From Candidatus Fermentibacterota bacterium (GTDB lineage Bacteria > Fermentibacterota > Fermentibacteria > Fermentibacterales > Fermentibacteraceae): 26,948 bases of DNA. Position numbers and translations under genes: made by a program. Location: assembly GCA_022703195.1 (NCBI GenBank), contig JAKLEF010000001.1, forward strand, positions 1-26,948, in the 5' to 3' direction. This document shows positions 1 to 6,626 of the stretch, one piece after another. Each line of letters starts with the position of its first letter. The first letter of the stretch is position 1. The notes beneath the pieces were generated by a model. It was not told the DNA's origin. It was given only the letters and a program-made list of their open reading frames with translations, and searched no databases.

Positions 1-101
1 GCCGCGGCGGGCGGCGGCCCCGATTCCCGGCGCTCGCCTTTGCTGCAGGCGCACGTGAACAGCGCGAGAACCGCCACGCCGAACAGACTGCGTCGGATCA
101 T
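1..101 (-). CDS. Lipoprotein, N-terminal fragment (gene runs off the left edge)
   Basis: An open frame reads leftward from an ATG at 101-99 to the window edge, giving 33 residues. A GAGGAGG ribosome-binding site lies about 6 bases ahead of the start. The residues begin MIRRSLFGVAVLALF and continue TCACSKGER, which is a classic bacterial lipoprotein signal: two arginines, a short hydrophobic core, then a lipobox-like L-F-T-C. The product is therefore probably exported and lipid-anchored. The mature domain lies outside the window, so no function can be given. It is divergent from the acetyltransferase gene at 263. Confidence 0.6.
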   Translation of the reverse strand, partial: MIRRSLFGVAVLALFTCACSKGERRESGPPPAA

Positions 102-262
102 CGGAGCCTCCTCGCCGGGGCACCTGCCGCGGATCCTCGGGATGGGGACCGCCTCGGTACACCCCGACATGTACGTCGCCTCCTCGGTGCTCCTCGCGGC
201 TGCCGCCGTCTACGCCGAGGCCGGCACCAGGGACCGCGTCAGGCGGCCCGGAGGCTCCTGAA

Positions 263-754
263 ATGGACACAAGGCTCATGGAGGCAGGCGATTATGACGC
301 CCTGGCAGCCCTCTGGTCGGGCTTCCCGGGCAATGCCATGACCGCGGCGGATTCGCGCGCGGGTTTCGAGAGGTTCCTCGGCGCCAACGGGCCGCTCTGC
401 TTCGTGCTCCTCGACGGCACCGGAGTCGCGGGCTCGGTCATGGCTGGCCACGACACCAGGCGGGGATACGTCTACCATCTTGCCGTCTCGTCACGTCTCC
501 AGGGGACGGGCGGGGGCAGGCTCCTGATGGAGAGGGTCGAGCGCGCCCTCCTCGACGAAGGGATAGAGAAGGTCCACCTCTTCATCTACCGCGACAACCC
601 CGCCGTCGCCTTCTACGAGAGGCTGGGCTGGCGGGTCAGGCAGGACATCCATGTCATGAGCAAGGTCCTGTCGGGCGATCCTTCCACGGGCATGCGGGAG
701 ACGCCCATGCCGGACGCGCGGGGAGATGGCGCCGCGCGGACCGATCCCCGATAA
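263..754 (+). CDS. GNAT-family N-acetyltransferase
   Basis: The 163-residue product looks like a GCN5-related N-acetyltransferase, which moves the acetyl group of acetyl-CoA to an amine. The acetyl-CoA site is visible at residues about 72-88, where LAVSSRLQGTGGGRLLM matches the beta4-alpha3 motif (V-x-x-x-x-Q-G-x-G-x-G/A). The terminal motif RDNPAVAFYERLGW follows near residue 112. The catalytic domain ends near residue 130 and the last 25-30 residues are a low-complexity tail. A GGAGG site precedes the ATG by about 9 bases. It sits 67 bases ahead of selD on the same strand and may be co-transcribed. The substrate cannot be inferred. Confidence 0.85.
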   Translation: MDTRLMEAGDYDALAALWSGFPGNAMTAADSRAGFERFLGANGPLCFVLLDGTGVAGSVMAGHDTRRGYVYHLAVSSRLQGTGGGRLLMERVERALLDEGIEKVHLFIYRDNPAVAFYERLGWRVRQDIHVMSKVLSGDPSTGMRETPMPDARGDGAARTDPR

Positions 755-821
755 TCGCACTTCCATGTCCTCCCGGCGATATTCCGGAGGACGCAAAGGC
801 ACGGAGGGAGGTGATGGATCG

Positions 822-2045
822 ATGGCGGAGAAGAGCATCGACGGATGCCCCTGCACGGTGAGCTGTTCCAATCACGGCGACTGCGCCTCCTGCATGGCGG
901 CGCACTCCGGGACGGGCGAGCCCACCGCCTGCCGGAAGCTCGGAGTGCCGAGCCTGGCCGACAGGAATGTCCGGGCCGTGGCCGATTCGGTGAGGCTGCT
1001 CGACTTCTCGCCCTGCGCGGGTTGAGCCGGCAAGCTGCCCCCGGACAGGCTGTCCGGGCTGCTATCGGGGATACCGAAATTCGAGACTCCTGACCTGATC
1101 GTGGGGATGGAGACGATGGACGACGCCGGGATCTTCAGGATCTCCGACGACACCGCGCTCGTCCAGACCGTCGATTTCTTCTCTCCCGCGGTCAATTCGG
1201 CGAGGGCTAGCGGCAGGATAGTTGCCGCCAACTGTCTGTCGGACATCTGGGCGATGGGCGGCCGGCCGCTGACGGCCATGAACATCCTCGGGTTCCCCGC
1301 GTCGAAGCTGCCCCCCGAGGTCGTGCGGGAGCTGCTGTCGGGCGCGGCCGAGAAGATGGTCGAGGCGGGCGTCGCGCTCGTGGGTGGCCACAGCGTCGAC
1401 CAGAAGGATGTGATGTTCGGCATGAGCGTCACCGGCGTGATCCACCCGGCGAGGGCGATACGCAACTCGCGGGCGAGGGCCGGCGACGCCCTGATCCTCT
1501 CGAAGCCCCTGGGGACCGGGATTCTCTGCACGGCCCTGAAGGAGGGGCATGTGGAGGATTCCGCCCTCGACGAGGCCGTGTCGTTCATGGAGAGGCTCAA
1601 CCGGTACGCCTCGGAGGTGCTGGCGACATTCGACGTCAGTGCGCTCACCGACGTGACGGGGTTCGGCCTGCTCGGGCACTCCGTCGCGATGGCGAAGACC
1701 TCGGGCGTCACGATCGAAGTCGATCCGGATCTCGTCCCGGTGCTGGACGGCGCGATTGAGCTCGCCGACAGGTATCTCCCCGGGGGCTCGGGCAGGAACT
1801 GGGACTACGACAGGGCGAACGTGGAGATACCCCTGGACGTCGATCCACGCATGCTTGCGGTGCTGATGGACTCGCAGACCTCGGGCGGCCTGCTGGCGGC
1901 GGTTGCCCCGGGTCAGGCGGAGGACGCCGTCTCGCGCCTCAGGGAATGCGGCGACACCCGCGCTTCCGTCATCGGCCGCCTCCTCCCCCCCTCCCCCTTC
2001 CCGGTCCGTGTCAGAGGAAAAAACGTAAAGTACTCAGATTTCTAG
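822..2045 (+). CDS. selD: Selenophosphate synthetase, Sec-containing, with N-terminal DUF6485-like Cys-rich domain
   Basis: SelD makes selenophosphate from selenide and ATP, the selenium donor for selenocysteine tRNA. I read the gene through the in-frame TGA at 1023-1025 as selenocysteine (residue 68), giving 407 residues. The segment around it is LLDFSPCAG-U-AGKLPPDRL, where the family carries its catalytic Cys or Sec just before a conserved Lys. Downstream are family motifs: VGMETMDDAG, GGHSVDQKDVMFGMSVTG, LTDVTGFGLLGH and DSQTSGGLL (usually DPQTSGGLL). A hairpin fitting a bacterial SECIS follows the TGA. Residues 1-40 form a separate Cys-rich module (Cys 9, 11, 15, 21, 24, 37 and His 28) resembling DUF6485, with no stop before SelD. 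The start ATG has an AGGGAGGTGAT site 8-10 bases upstream. GTG codons near 963-993 are alternative starts for a SelD without the module. The final ten or so residues are encoded in an inverted repeat. Confidence 0.9.
1040..1058 (+). promoter_or_regulatory. Bacterial SECIS hairpin for selD
   Basis: CCCGGACA at 1040-1047 and TGTCCGGG at 1051-1058 form a perfect 8-bp stem closed by a three-base GGC loop. The loop begins 22 bases after the TGA codon at 1023-1025. The known bacterial SECIS pattern is a hairpin just after UGA, with a G in the first loop positions about 16-37 bases away, and this fits it. It would recruit SelB with Sec-tRNA. It lies inside the coding sequence and is read as PPDRLSG. 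Confidence 0.8.
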
Positions 2046-2202
2046 CTTACGACCATTGATTTCATGCAACAGAACGATGCTATCCATCTGCAGATATATA
2101 TGATCATCAATTGCTACGGAAGTCTTCATCAGCTCACATAGTGCTTGTGAATACGTTGGCTGGGCAGAAACCCTGCGTACTTTACGTTTTTTCCTCTGAC
2201 AC
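2008..2202. repeat. AT-richer island bounded by a 26-bp perfect inverted repeat
   Basis: Bases 2008-2033 and 2177-2202 are exact reverse complements over 26 bases (left arm begins GTGTCAGAGG and ends AAAGTAC). Similarity continues imperfectly outward (CCGGTCC against GGACTGG) and inward (CAGATTTCT against AGAAACCCTG). The roughly 143 bases between the arms are clearly AT-richer than the rest of the window. The left arm encodes the last residues of SelD and the right arm starts 14 bases beyond the tRNA-Phe 3' end. No target-site duplication is evident. It could be a MITE-like element, a remnant of a mobile gene beside a tRNA, or an inversion or assembly fold-back. Confidence 0.75.
2034..2129 (-). 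pseudogene. Possible antitoxin-like small ORF or fragment inside the AT-rich island
   Basis: An ATG at 2129-2127 opens a 31-residue frame that begins MKTSVAIDDHIYLQ and ends in TGA at 2036-2034, at the edge of the left repeat arm. The beginning resembles the N-terminus of VapB or ribbon-helix-helix antitoxins (M-K-T-t-h-x-I-D-D-x-h). No strong ribosome-binding site is seen. The length is below that of a complete antitoxin, so a truncated remnant is the most I would claim. Chance is a real alternative. Confidence 0.25.
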
Positions 2203-2215
2203 CGGACTGGGGGGG

Positions 2216-2291
<76 letters not shown>

Positions 2292-2308
2292 ACCGGGGCA
2301 AGGCTGCC

Positions 2309-2338
2309 AATCTACAAAACGCGGGCCGATGCGGTCAA
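2309..2338 (-). promoter_or_regulatory. Candidate sigma-70-type promoter of tRNA-Phe
   Basis: On the minus strand TTGACC (2338-2333) is followed after 18 bases by TAGATT (2314-2309), and the tRNA begins 17 bases later. The five TTGAC bases of the -35 box coincide with the outer edge of the first 61-bp repeat unit. Hexamer matches are good but have not been tested. Confidence 0.55.
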
Positions 2339-2540
2339 TCCTCGCACCTTCGAGAGCGATGGAACGCATCTCCGGGTCCTGCGATGATTGACGTGTCAAT
2401 CCTCGCACCTTCGAGAGCGATGGAACGCATCTCCGGGTCCTGCGATGATTGAAGTGTCAATCCTTGCACTGTCTAGAGCGATGGAACGGATCTTCGGGTC
2501 CTGCAAGGATCGACGTGTCAACCCGCGCCTCGAGACTCGA
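2334..2540. repeat. 61-bp tandem repeat array of palindromic units (three copies plus a decayed fourth)
   Basis: Units start at 2334, 2395, 2456 and 2517, an exact 61-base period. Copies 1 and 2 differ at one base and copy 3 differs from copy 1 at nine. Copy 4 is recognisable only for about 25 bases. Each unit begins GTCAATC and ends with GATTGAC or a close variant, and folds as a long imperfect hairpin. In copy 3 the left-arm C to T change (CTCGC to CTTGC) is matched by a G to A change on the right arm, which keeps the pairing. Unit junctions make GATTGAC-GT-GTCAATC palindromes. There are no spacers, so it is not a CRISPR array. It lies between the TIGR02757-family gene and the tRNA-Phe promoter. 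Confidence 0.9.
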
Positions 2541-2672
2541 TCCACCCTGTCCTGTCCGGGATGCACAGTGACAGGACGGCGGTTCCGGCATTTCAGGCAA
2601 GGCCGGAACGAGAACCCGCGTGAAGACAACTAGACGGACAACGGGCCGGAAGGGTACTGCGGCACCGGTATG
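2541..2672. other. Non-coding stretch with two hairpins, 3' of the TIGR02757-family gene
   Basis: Two perfect 8-bp stems occur here. GTCCTGTC (2549-2556) pairs with GACAGGAC (2570-2577), and GTTCCGGC (2582-2589) pairs with GCCGGAAC (2602-2609). Both lie downstream of the gene that ends at 2673 on the minus strand, so they could act as transcript 3' ends. Neither is followed by a T-run on that strand. I see no credible protein gene in this stretch. Confidence 0.4.
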
Positions 2673-3491
2673 TCAGCGGGCGGCGGGCTGCGGCAGGGCG
2701 AGCTCCCTGAGAAGGTCCTCCCGCGAGAGTTCGCGCCTGATCCCGAAACGCGTGAGCGCGAAGTCGTACCTGGCGGGATCGTCTGGCCTGATGCGCCTGA
2801 AGCCGTCGGTGACCTCCTCGACTGTCACCGAGTCGGCCTGACGCCTTTCCGTCATGCCCAGCAGCAGCCCCGCCCTGTGCATGTGCACGTCGAGGGGCAC
2901 CAGCAGCTGAGACGGCCCGAGGGCATCCCAGCCCCCCGGATCGACGTCGTCGCACCTCACCATCCAGCGGAACATCAGGTTGAGTCTCTTGCACGCGCTC
3001 CCGAGCCCGGGATGCGGCAGCATGCTCGATCTCCCGAGCCCCGCCTCCCGAAGAATGGCCTCCACAAGCATCGCGCCGGCCTCTTGCGCGCCGGCGGCAC
3101 CGCGGAAGGTCTCCTGCAGCGAACCGGCATGCCCCTGTATCCTCGAGGCCGCGAACAGGACCGCCGACATCTCCTCGCCGGGGGTGAACCTGTGCCTGAA
3201 GGAGCAGGCCCCCGAGGCGTCACCGGGGGTCCGGCAGCTCCCGAGGAAGGCCGATGGCGAAGGCCCCATCGCGTCCAGCAGCCTCGACACGTTCCGGATG
3301 ATCTGCTCGACGCGCCCGTAGGCCAGGGATGACGCTGCGAGGGCTGCCAGCTCGCGGTCGGCGGGATGGTCGTACCTGTAGAGGAACTGGAGCGGATCGG
3401 GCTCTACGAACGCCCTGGTGTTGTAGCGTCCGTAGAGCCCTTCGAGCGAGTCGGACAGAGAGAGGGAACCGGCCGGGAACGGGTCAGGCAA
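2673..3491 (-). CDS. TIGR02757 family protein (DUF2400)
   Basis: The 272-residue product matches the TIGR02757/DUF2400 family, of unsettled function and possibly related to helix-hairpin-helix DNA glycosylases. Visible family signatures are YNTRAFVEPDPLQFLYRY (residues about 22-39), LAYGRVEQI (about 57-65) and RWMVRCDDVDPGGW in the C-terminal half. The start appears to be TTG at 3491-3489, overlapping the end of the upstream small gene by 8 bases and suggesting translational coupling. It is the last gene of the long minus-strand run. Length is normal for the family. The assignment is firm and the function is not. Confidence 0.85.
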   Translation of the reverse strand: MPDPFPAGSLSLSDSLEGLYGRYNTRAFVEPDPLQFLYRYDHPADRELAALAASSLAYGRVEQIIRNVSRLLDAMGPSPSAFLGSCRTPGDASGACSFRHRFTPGEEMSAVLFAASRIQGHAGSLQETFRGAAGAQEAGAMLVEAILREAGLGRSSMLPHPGLGSACKRLNLMFRWMVRCDDVDPGGWDALGPSQLLVPLDVHMHRAGLLLGMTERRQADSVTVEEVTDGFRRIRPDDPARYDFALTRFGIRRELSREDLLRELALPQPAAR

Positions 3492-3741
3492 GCTCGAGGT
3501 CCACCCTCCTGGCTACGACGCCGGGGATGACGTTCAGCTTGCGCTCCATCTCGGCCTTCTTCTCCTCTTCGCCCACGATCTCGAGAATGATGAGCCCCGT
3601 CTCTGTGCAGTCGTCCAGCACTCCCTCGTGGATGCCGAGGCGCGTCTTGATCATGCAGCCCCAGCCCGTGAGGATCTGCTGAACCTTCGCGGCGGACTCC
3701 TTGCGGCTCGAAACCATGATGAGCACCACTGTCTTCTTCAT
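3484..3741 (-). CDS. Small ACT/ferredoxin-fold protein, TM1266-like (iron-only hydrogenase regulator-like)
   Basis: The 85-residue product has a regular beta-alpha-beta pattern: VVLIMVSSRKESAAKVQQIL, a central IKTRLGIHEG strand-turn, GLIILEIVGEE, then a helix and PGVVARRVDLEL. This fits small ACT-like proteins of the TM1266 type, sometimes annotated as putative regulators of iron-only hydrogenase systems. No DNA-binding domain is present, so any regulatory role would be through ligand or protein binding. It starts only 2 bases after the rubredoxin-fusion gene ends and overlaps the next gene by 8 bases. Family assignment is moderate. The job is unknown, although a redox link is plausible from the adjacent rubredoxin. 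Confidence 0.65.
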   Translation of the reverse strand: MKKTVVLIMVSSRKESAAKVQQILTGWGCMIKTRLGIHEGVLDDCTETGLIILEIVGEEEKKAEMERKLNVIPGVVARRVDLELA

Positions 3742-3743
3742 GG

Positions 3744-4262
3744 CTACTCCTTCTCGAACTCGGTCTTCGGAGCGCCGCAGACCGGGCAGACCCAGTCGTC
3801 AGGGAGGTCGGCGTACGCCGTTCCGGCGGGGATGCCGCCGTCGGGGTCGCCCAGTTCGGGGTCATAGACCCAGCCGCACACGACGCATACGTACTTGTCC
3901 ATGTCCTTGGCCCCCTTCGTGAATGGATTGTCGAGAGGCGCATCGAAACCGGGCGCCACCCTGTCGATGGCGGACATGAAGGCTTCCTTCACGGCCGACA
4001 GCTCCTCGCGCCCCGGTGAGATCATGAGGACGATCCGCACCCACTCCGGGCCCCTGGCCTTCGCGGGGCGGCAGAACTCGAACTCGTCGATGAGGATCGG
4101 CACGTCCAGCTCGTGGCAGTGTATGTCGAGTATGAGCGTGTCGCCCACCGCCTCGCACTCGGCGATGGGGCTGCCCTCGTAGAAGAAGCGGAGGTCCTCG
4201 GTGCAGGTGAGCCCGTCGGTGACGGGAAGCTCCGCGAGGACCATCTGGAGTGCCCTGTTCAT
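3744..4262 (-). CDS. Rubredoxin fused to an N-terminal domain of unknown function
   Basis: Residues about 121-172 are a complete rubredoxin: YVCVVCGWVYDPELGDPDGG, a PDDWVCPVCGAPK second knuckle, and a final F-E-K-E. The four Cys of the two CxxC motifs bind one iron and carry single electrons, usually in oxygen or peroxide detoxification or other cytoplasmic redox chains. Residues 1-120 form a separate domain I do not recognise, with HCHELDVP and EFCRPAKARGPEWVRIVLMI segments and no membrane helix. The frame is continuous, so a fusion is simplest. An AAGGGGG about 8 bases ahead of the rubredoxin Met codon (3902-3900) could also start a 52-residue rubredoxin. The gene start has GGAGG 4-5 bases upstream. 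Confidence 0.85.
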   Translation of the reverse strand: MNRALQMVLAELPVTDGLTCTEDLRFFYEGSPIAECEAVGDTLILDIHCHELDVPILIDEFEFCRPAKARGPEWVRIVLMISPGREELSAVKEAFMSAIDRVAPGFDAPLDNPFTKGAKDMDKYVCVVCGWVYDPELGDPDGGIPAGTAYADLPDDWVCPVCGAPKTEFEKE

Positions 4263-4280
4263 CAGCCTCCGCCCTGGGTC

Positions 4281-4318
4281 GGGCCCCGCCCCGGCGGCTC
4301 ATCCGCCGGGGCGGGCCC
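4281..4318 (-). terminator. Strong GC hairpin between the membrane cluster and the rubredoxin gene
   Basis: GGGCCCCGCCCCGGCGG (4281-4297) pairs with CCGCCGGGGCGGGCCC (4303-4318), with one bulged C and a five-base CTCAT loop. It sits 6 bases after the stop of the 209-residue membrane gene. There is no T-run after it, so it may be a factor-dependent terminator, an attenuator or an mRNA-stabilising 3' stem. Confidence 0.6.
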
Positions 4319-4324
4319 GTTGTT

Positions 4325-4954
4325 TCAGTTCAGCAGCCCCAGCCAGTCGCCCAGCAGGAACTGCACGCGGCCGATCAGGAGGCTGATGCGGCCCATGACA
4401 GTGAATCCGAACGTCGCCCCGAACCCTATCATGATGATCCAGATCCCCACCTTCGATCCGAAGCCGAAGAAGGGACCCTTGTGCGGCTTCGAGAAGAAGA
4501 AGTAGATGATCGCCGAAAGTGTCCCGAACACGATCACGAAGGCGCCGAGCGTGTCGAACCACGGGGCGCCCGGCGTGTAGAGCGGGATCATCGTGGACTG
4601 GATCTGCCTGAGGACGAGGGTCTGCATGTCGTAGGGGAAGGCCACGCCCATGCCGGTTCCGAGCAGGAAGGCCATGGGGTAGCGCGACATCCAGGCGATC
4701 CTGGGGAAGAACCTCGTCACGTAGAGCAGCCCCATTATGGCGGGGATGAGCAGGATCAGTTCCTGGCCATGAGACACGGGCTCGACGAGCCTGGGATAGA
4801 GCACCCGCTGGTAGGTCACGACGATCGAGTAGCCGAGCGACGCGCCCACCACTATATGCTCGGCGAACCTGTACAGGGGGTTCTCCTTGTAGAGGAAGGA
4901 GAACACGGCCAGGGTGAAGATGGCCGCGACCGAGAGTCCTATGGTCTCGTACAT
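4325..4954 (-). CDS. Conserved-type multi-pass membrane protein (fourth gene of the DUF6754-like cluster)
   Basis: The 209-residue product is almost entirely hydrophobic. I count about six transmembrane segments (roughly residues 4-22, 33-52, 66-83, 93-110, 130-152 and 166-190), joined by short loops such as KENPLYRFAEH and FFSKPHKGPFFGFGSKVG. No catalytic motif is seen. The ATG at 4954 has AGGAGG and GGCGGAG close upstream and begins 6 bases after the previous gene stops. The order and spacing with the three genes before it point to one membrane complex. I do not know the function. Confidence 0.75.
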   Translation of the reverse strand: MYETIGLSVAAIFTLAVFSFLYKENPLYRFAEHIVVGASLGYSIVVTYQRVLYPRLVEPVSHGQELILLIPAIMGLLYVTRFFPRIAWMSRYPMAFLLGTGMGVAFPYDMQTLVLRQIQSTMIPLYTPGAPWFDTLGAFVIVFGTLSAIIYFFFSKPHKGPFFGFGSKVGIWIIMIGFGATFGFTVMGRISLLIGRVQFLLGDWLGLLN

Positions 4955-4960
4955 CTCCGC

Positions 4961-5962
4961 CTACCTCCTGTTCTTCATGGCGGTCTTCTTGTGGAAGCCG
5001 CCCGCGAAGTACGCGATGTTGCCGAGTATCACGAGCAGGATGATCAGGATGTGAGCCAGGGACTGCACGTCCATGCCCCTGTAGGCCTTGCCCGTGGTTT
5101 CGGTGTAGCCTCCCTCGGTCTCCAGCACCTCGTACTCGGCGGCTCCGCGCAGCCCGCCCATCATGCCAACGATCTGGCCAGACTGGATGTAGGGGAAGTA
5201 GTCCGTCGCCATGACCGCCGTCACGCCGAACGCAACGGGGAGCCCGACGCGGGACGTGCCATAGACCACCCAGGACATGCAGGCGGTGGAGCCGGCGAGG
5301 GTGACGGCAAGGTCGACCTCGCGCAGGTTCTTGTGGGCCTGCAGTATGGGCATGTCGTGGAGGTTGTTGCCATAGGCGTCGGTGGGGTACTGGTTGGCTA
5401 TCGAGGTACCCATGCCGAGGATGACCAGCGAGAAGTACGGAAGGTATCCGAGGTTCGCCAGGTCCACGCCCTCGAAGACCCAGCCCCTGGCCCCCTCGGG
5501 GAGCGAGTTGCCCGCAGCCTCCCAGGCCGACTCGAGGCTGTCGCGCCCTGCGTATCCCGCCGCTCTCACGGATTCCCACTCCGCCCACGGGACGTAGACG
5601 AAGTTGCCGGGGACGCGGGTGTCGAACACGCTGGCCAGACCCATCTCGGCAAGGCCCTGGGCCAGGGGCCAGTAGGCCGTCACGAACACGGGGACGTGCC
5701 TCGCGAAGGCGTGCCTCAGGACGGCCACTCCCATGGGCTGGTTCTCGGCCTCGGTGCCCGGGTCGAAGTCCCAGCCTATGAAGATCGCATCGTCGGGCCC
5801 CAGGCTGTCCACCAGGTCGTAGACGCTGCGGACCTCCTGGGTGGGGACGACGGGGAGCCCCATGCGGATGAAGAACGGGACGATCACGACGATGGCTATG
5901 AGCAGGTAGATCCAGCGCCTGTCGATGTTGAGGAACCTCTCCCAGTTGTTCATGCCGCTCAC
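4961..5962 (-). CDS. Membrane-anchored protein of unknown function (third gene of the DUF6754-like cluster)
   Basis: The 333-residue frame has an N-terminal membrane segment (about residues 17-34, RRWIYLLIAIVVIVPFF) and a soluble middle domain beginning VVPTQEVRSVYDLVDSLG. A Gly/Ala-rich region follows (VTLAGSTACMSWVVYG, then VTAVMATDYFPYIQSG), and a C-terminal membrane helix (AHILIILLVILGNIAYFAGG) ends in a basic tail. The annotated start is GTG at 5962, directly after the previous stop. The ATG three codons in (5953-5951) has a better-spaced AGGTGAG and is my preferred start. The Gly-rich region is loosely similar in pattern to part of the DUF6754-like protein upstream. Function is unknown. 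Confidence 0.75.
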   Translation of the reverse strand: MSGMNNWERFLNIDRRWIYLLIAIVVIVPFFIRMGLPVVPTQEVRSVYDLVDSLGPDDAIFIGWDFDPGTEAENQPMGVAVLRHAFARHVPVFVTAYWPLAQGLAEMGLASVFDTRVPGNFVYVPWAEWESVRAAGYAGRDSLESAWEAAGNSLPEGARGWVFEGVDLANLGYLPYFSLVILGMGTSIANQYPTDAYGNNLHDMPILQAHKNLREVDLAVTLAGSTACMSWVVYGTSRVGLPVAFGVTAVMATDYFPYIQSGQIVGMMGGLRGAAEYEVLETEGGYTETTGKAYRGMDVQSLAHILIILLVILGNIAYFAGGFHKKTAMKNRR

Positions 5963-6607
5963 CTACTCTCCCGCCCCGCCGAGCCAGCCGCGCTCGACGC
6001 CGAAGATGATCTTGAGGCAGGTGGCGAGCATGCCGAATCCCACGCCCAGTTCGATGGCCCTCTTGGCGGCGAGGTTGGGGAACCTCAGTATCCAAAGGCC
6101 GGTGTCGGGCAGCCAGCGGCCCAGCAGGTCGCCTATCGGCACCTGCGCCAGCATGACGATGACCGCCGTCACCAGGAGAACCGTGGCGAGGGCGCTCTTG
6201 GCCCTGAAGGCACGGAAGGCGGCGCTCGCGATGTAGAAGGCCAGCATGCTGAACATCGTGGCCTGTATTGGGATCTGCACCCGGGAGTACATGAAGTCGA
6301 AGAGGCTGGGGTTCTCAGTGCCTCCGCCGATCGAGGCCGGCAGGAAGAAGGCGAACAGTGGTATCAGGTACAGGGGGATGAGAACCGCCAGACTGAACGG
6401 CCAGTTGGGGGCCTTGGCCCTGATCTTGTGGACATGGACCCTGGTGATGCTGCCCACGCCCAGGATGAGCGCGAAGGAACCCACGAGGGGGGCCCATTCC
6501 GTGTAGTAGTCGAAGACGTCCTGGGACGCCTGGTGGGGTATGAAGTACTGGATCATCATTATGAGACCGCCGAGCATGGCGATCATCAGCGGGACGTTCC
6601 TCTTCAT
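5963..6607 (-). CDS. Multi-pass membrane protein of unknown function (second gene of the DUF6754-like cluster)
   Basis: The 214-residue product has about six hydrophobic spans (roughly 7-24, 43-58, 71-90, 115-135, 141-162 and 185-203) with positively charged loops such as RVHVHKIRAKAPN. No enzyme motif is visible. GGAGGGAGGTG lies just ahead of the ATG and the stop TAG touches the next gene, indicating tight co-expression with both neighbours. It is probably an integral subunit of the same complex as the genes on either side. Function is unknown. Confidence 0.75.
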   Translation of the reverse strand: MKRNVPLMIAMLGGLIMMIQYFIPHQASQDVFDYYTEWAPLVGSFALILGVGSITRVHVHKIRAKAPNWPFSLAVLIPLYLIPLFAFFLPASIGGGTENPSLFDFMYSRVQIPIQATMFSMLAFYIASAAFRAFRAKSALATVLLVTAVIVMLAQVPIGDLLGRWLPDTGLWILRFPNLAAKRAIELGVGFGMLATCLKIIFGVERGWLGGAGE

Positions 6608-6626
6608 GTCTGCACCTCCCTCCGCC

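Noticed and set aside
143..261. Small plus-strand ORF MGTASVHPDMYV... just ahead of the acetyltransferase
   Set aside because: No ribosome site, no family, and it lies in a probable divergent promoter region. Cannot be supported.
1101..2045. selD as a 314-codon gene starting at ATG 1101
   Set aside because: This would lack the catalytic Cys/Sec and Lys. The upstream frame is in register and only one recoded TGA is needed.
2334..2540. CRISPR array
   Set aside because: Repeats are contiguous with a 61-base period and have no unique spacers. No cas gene is nearby.
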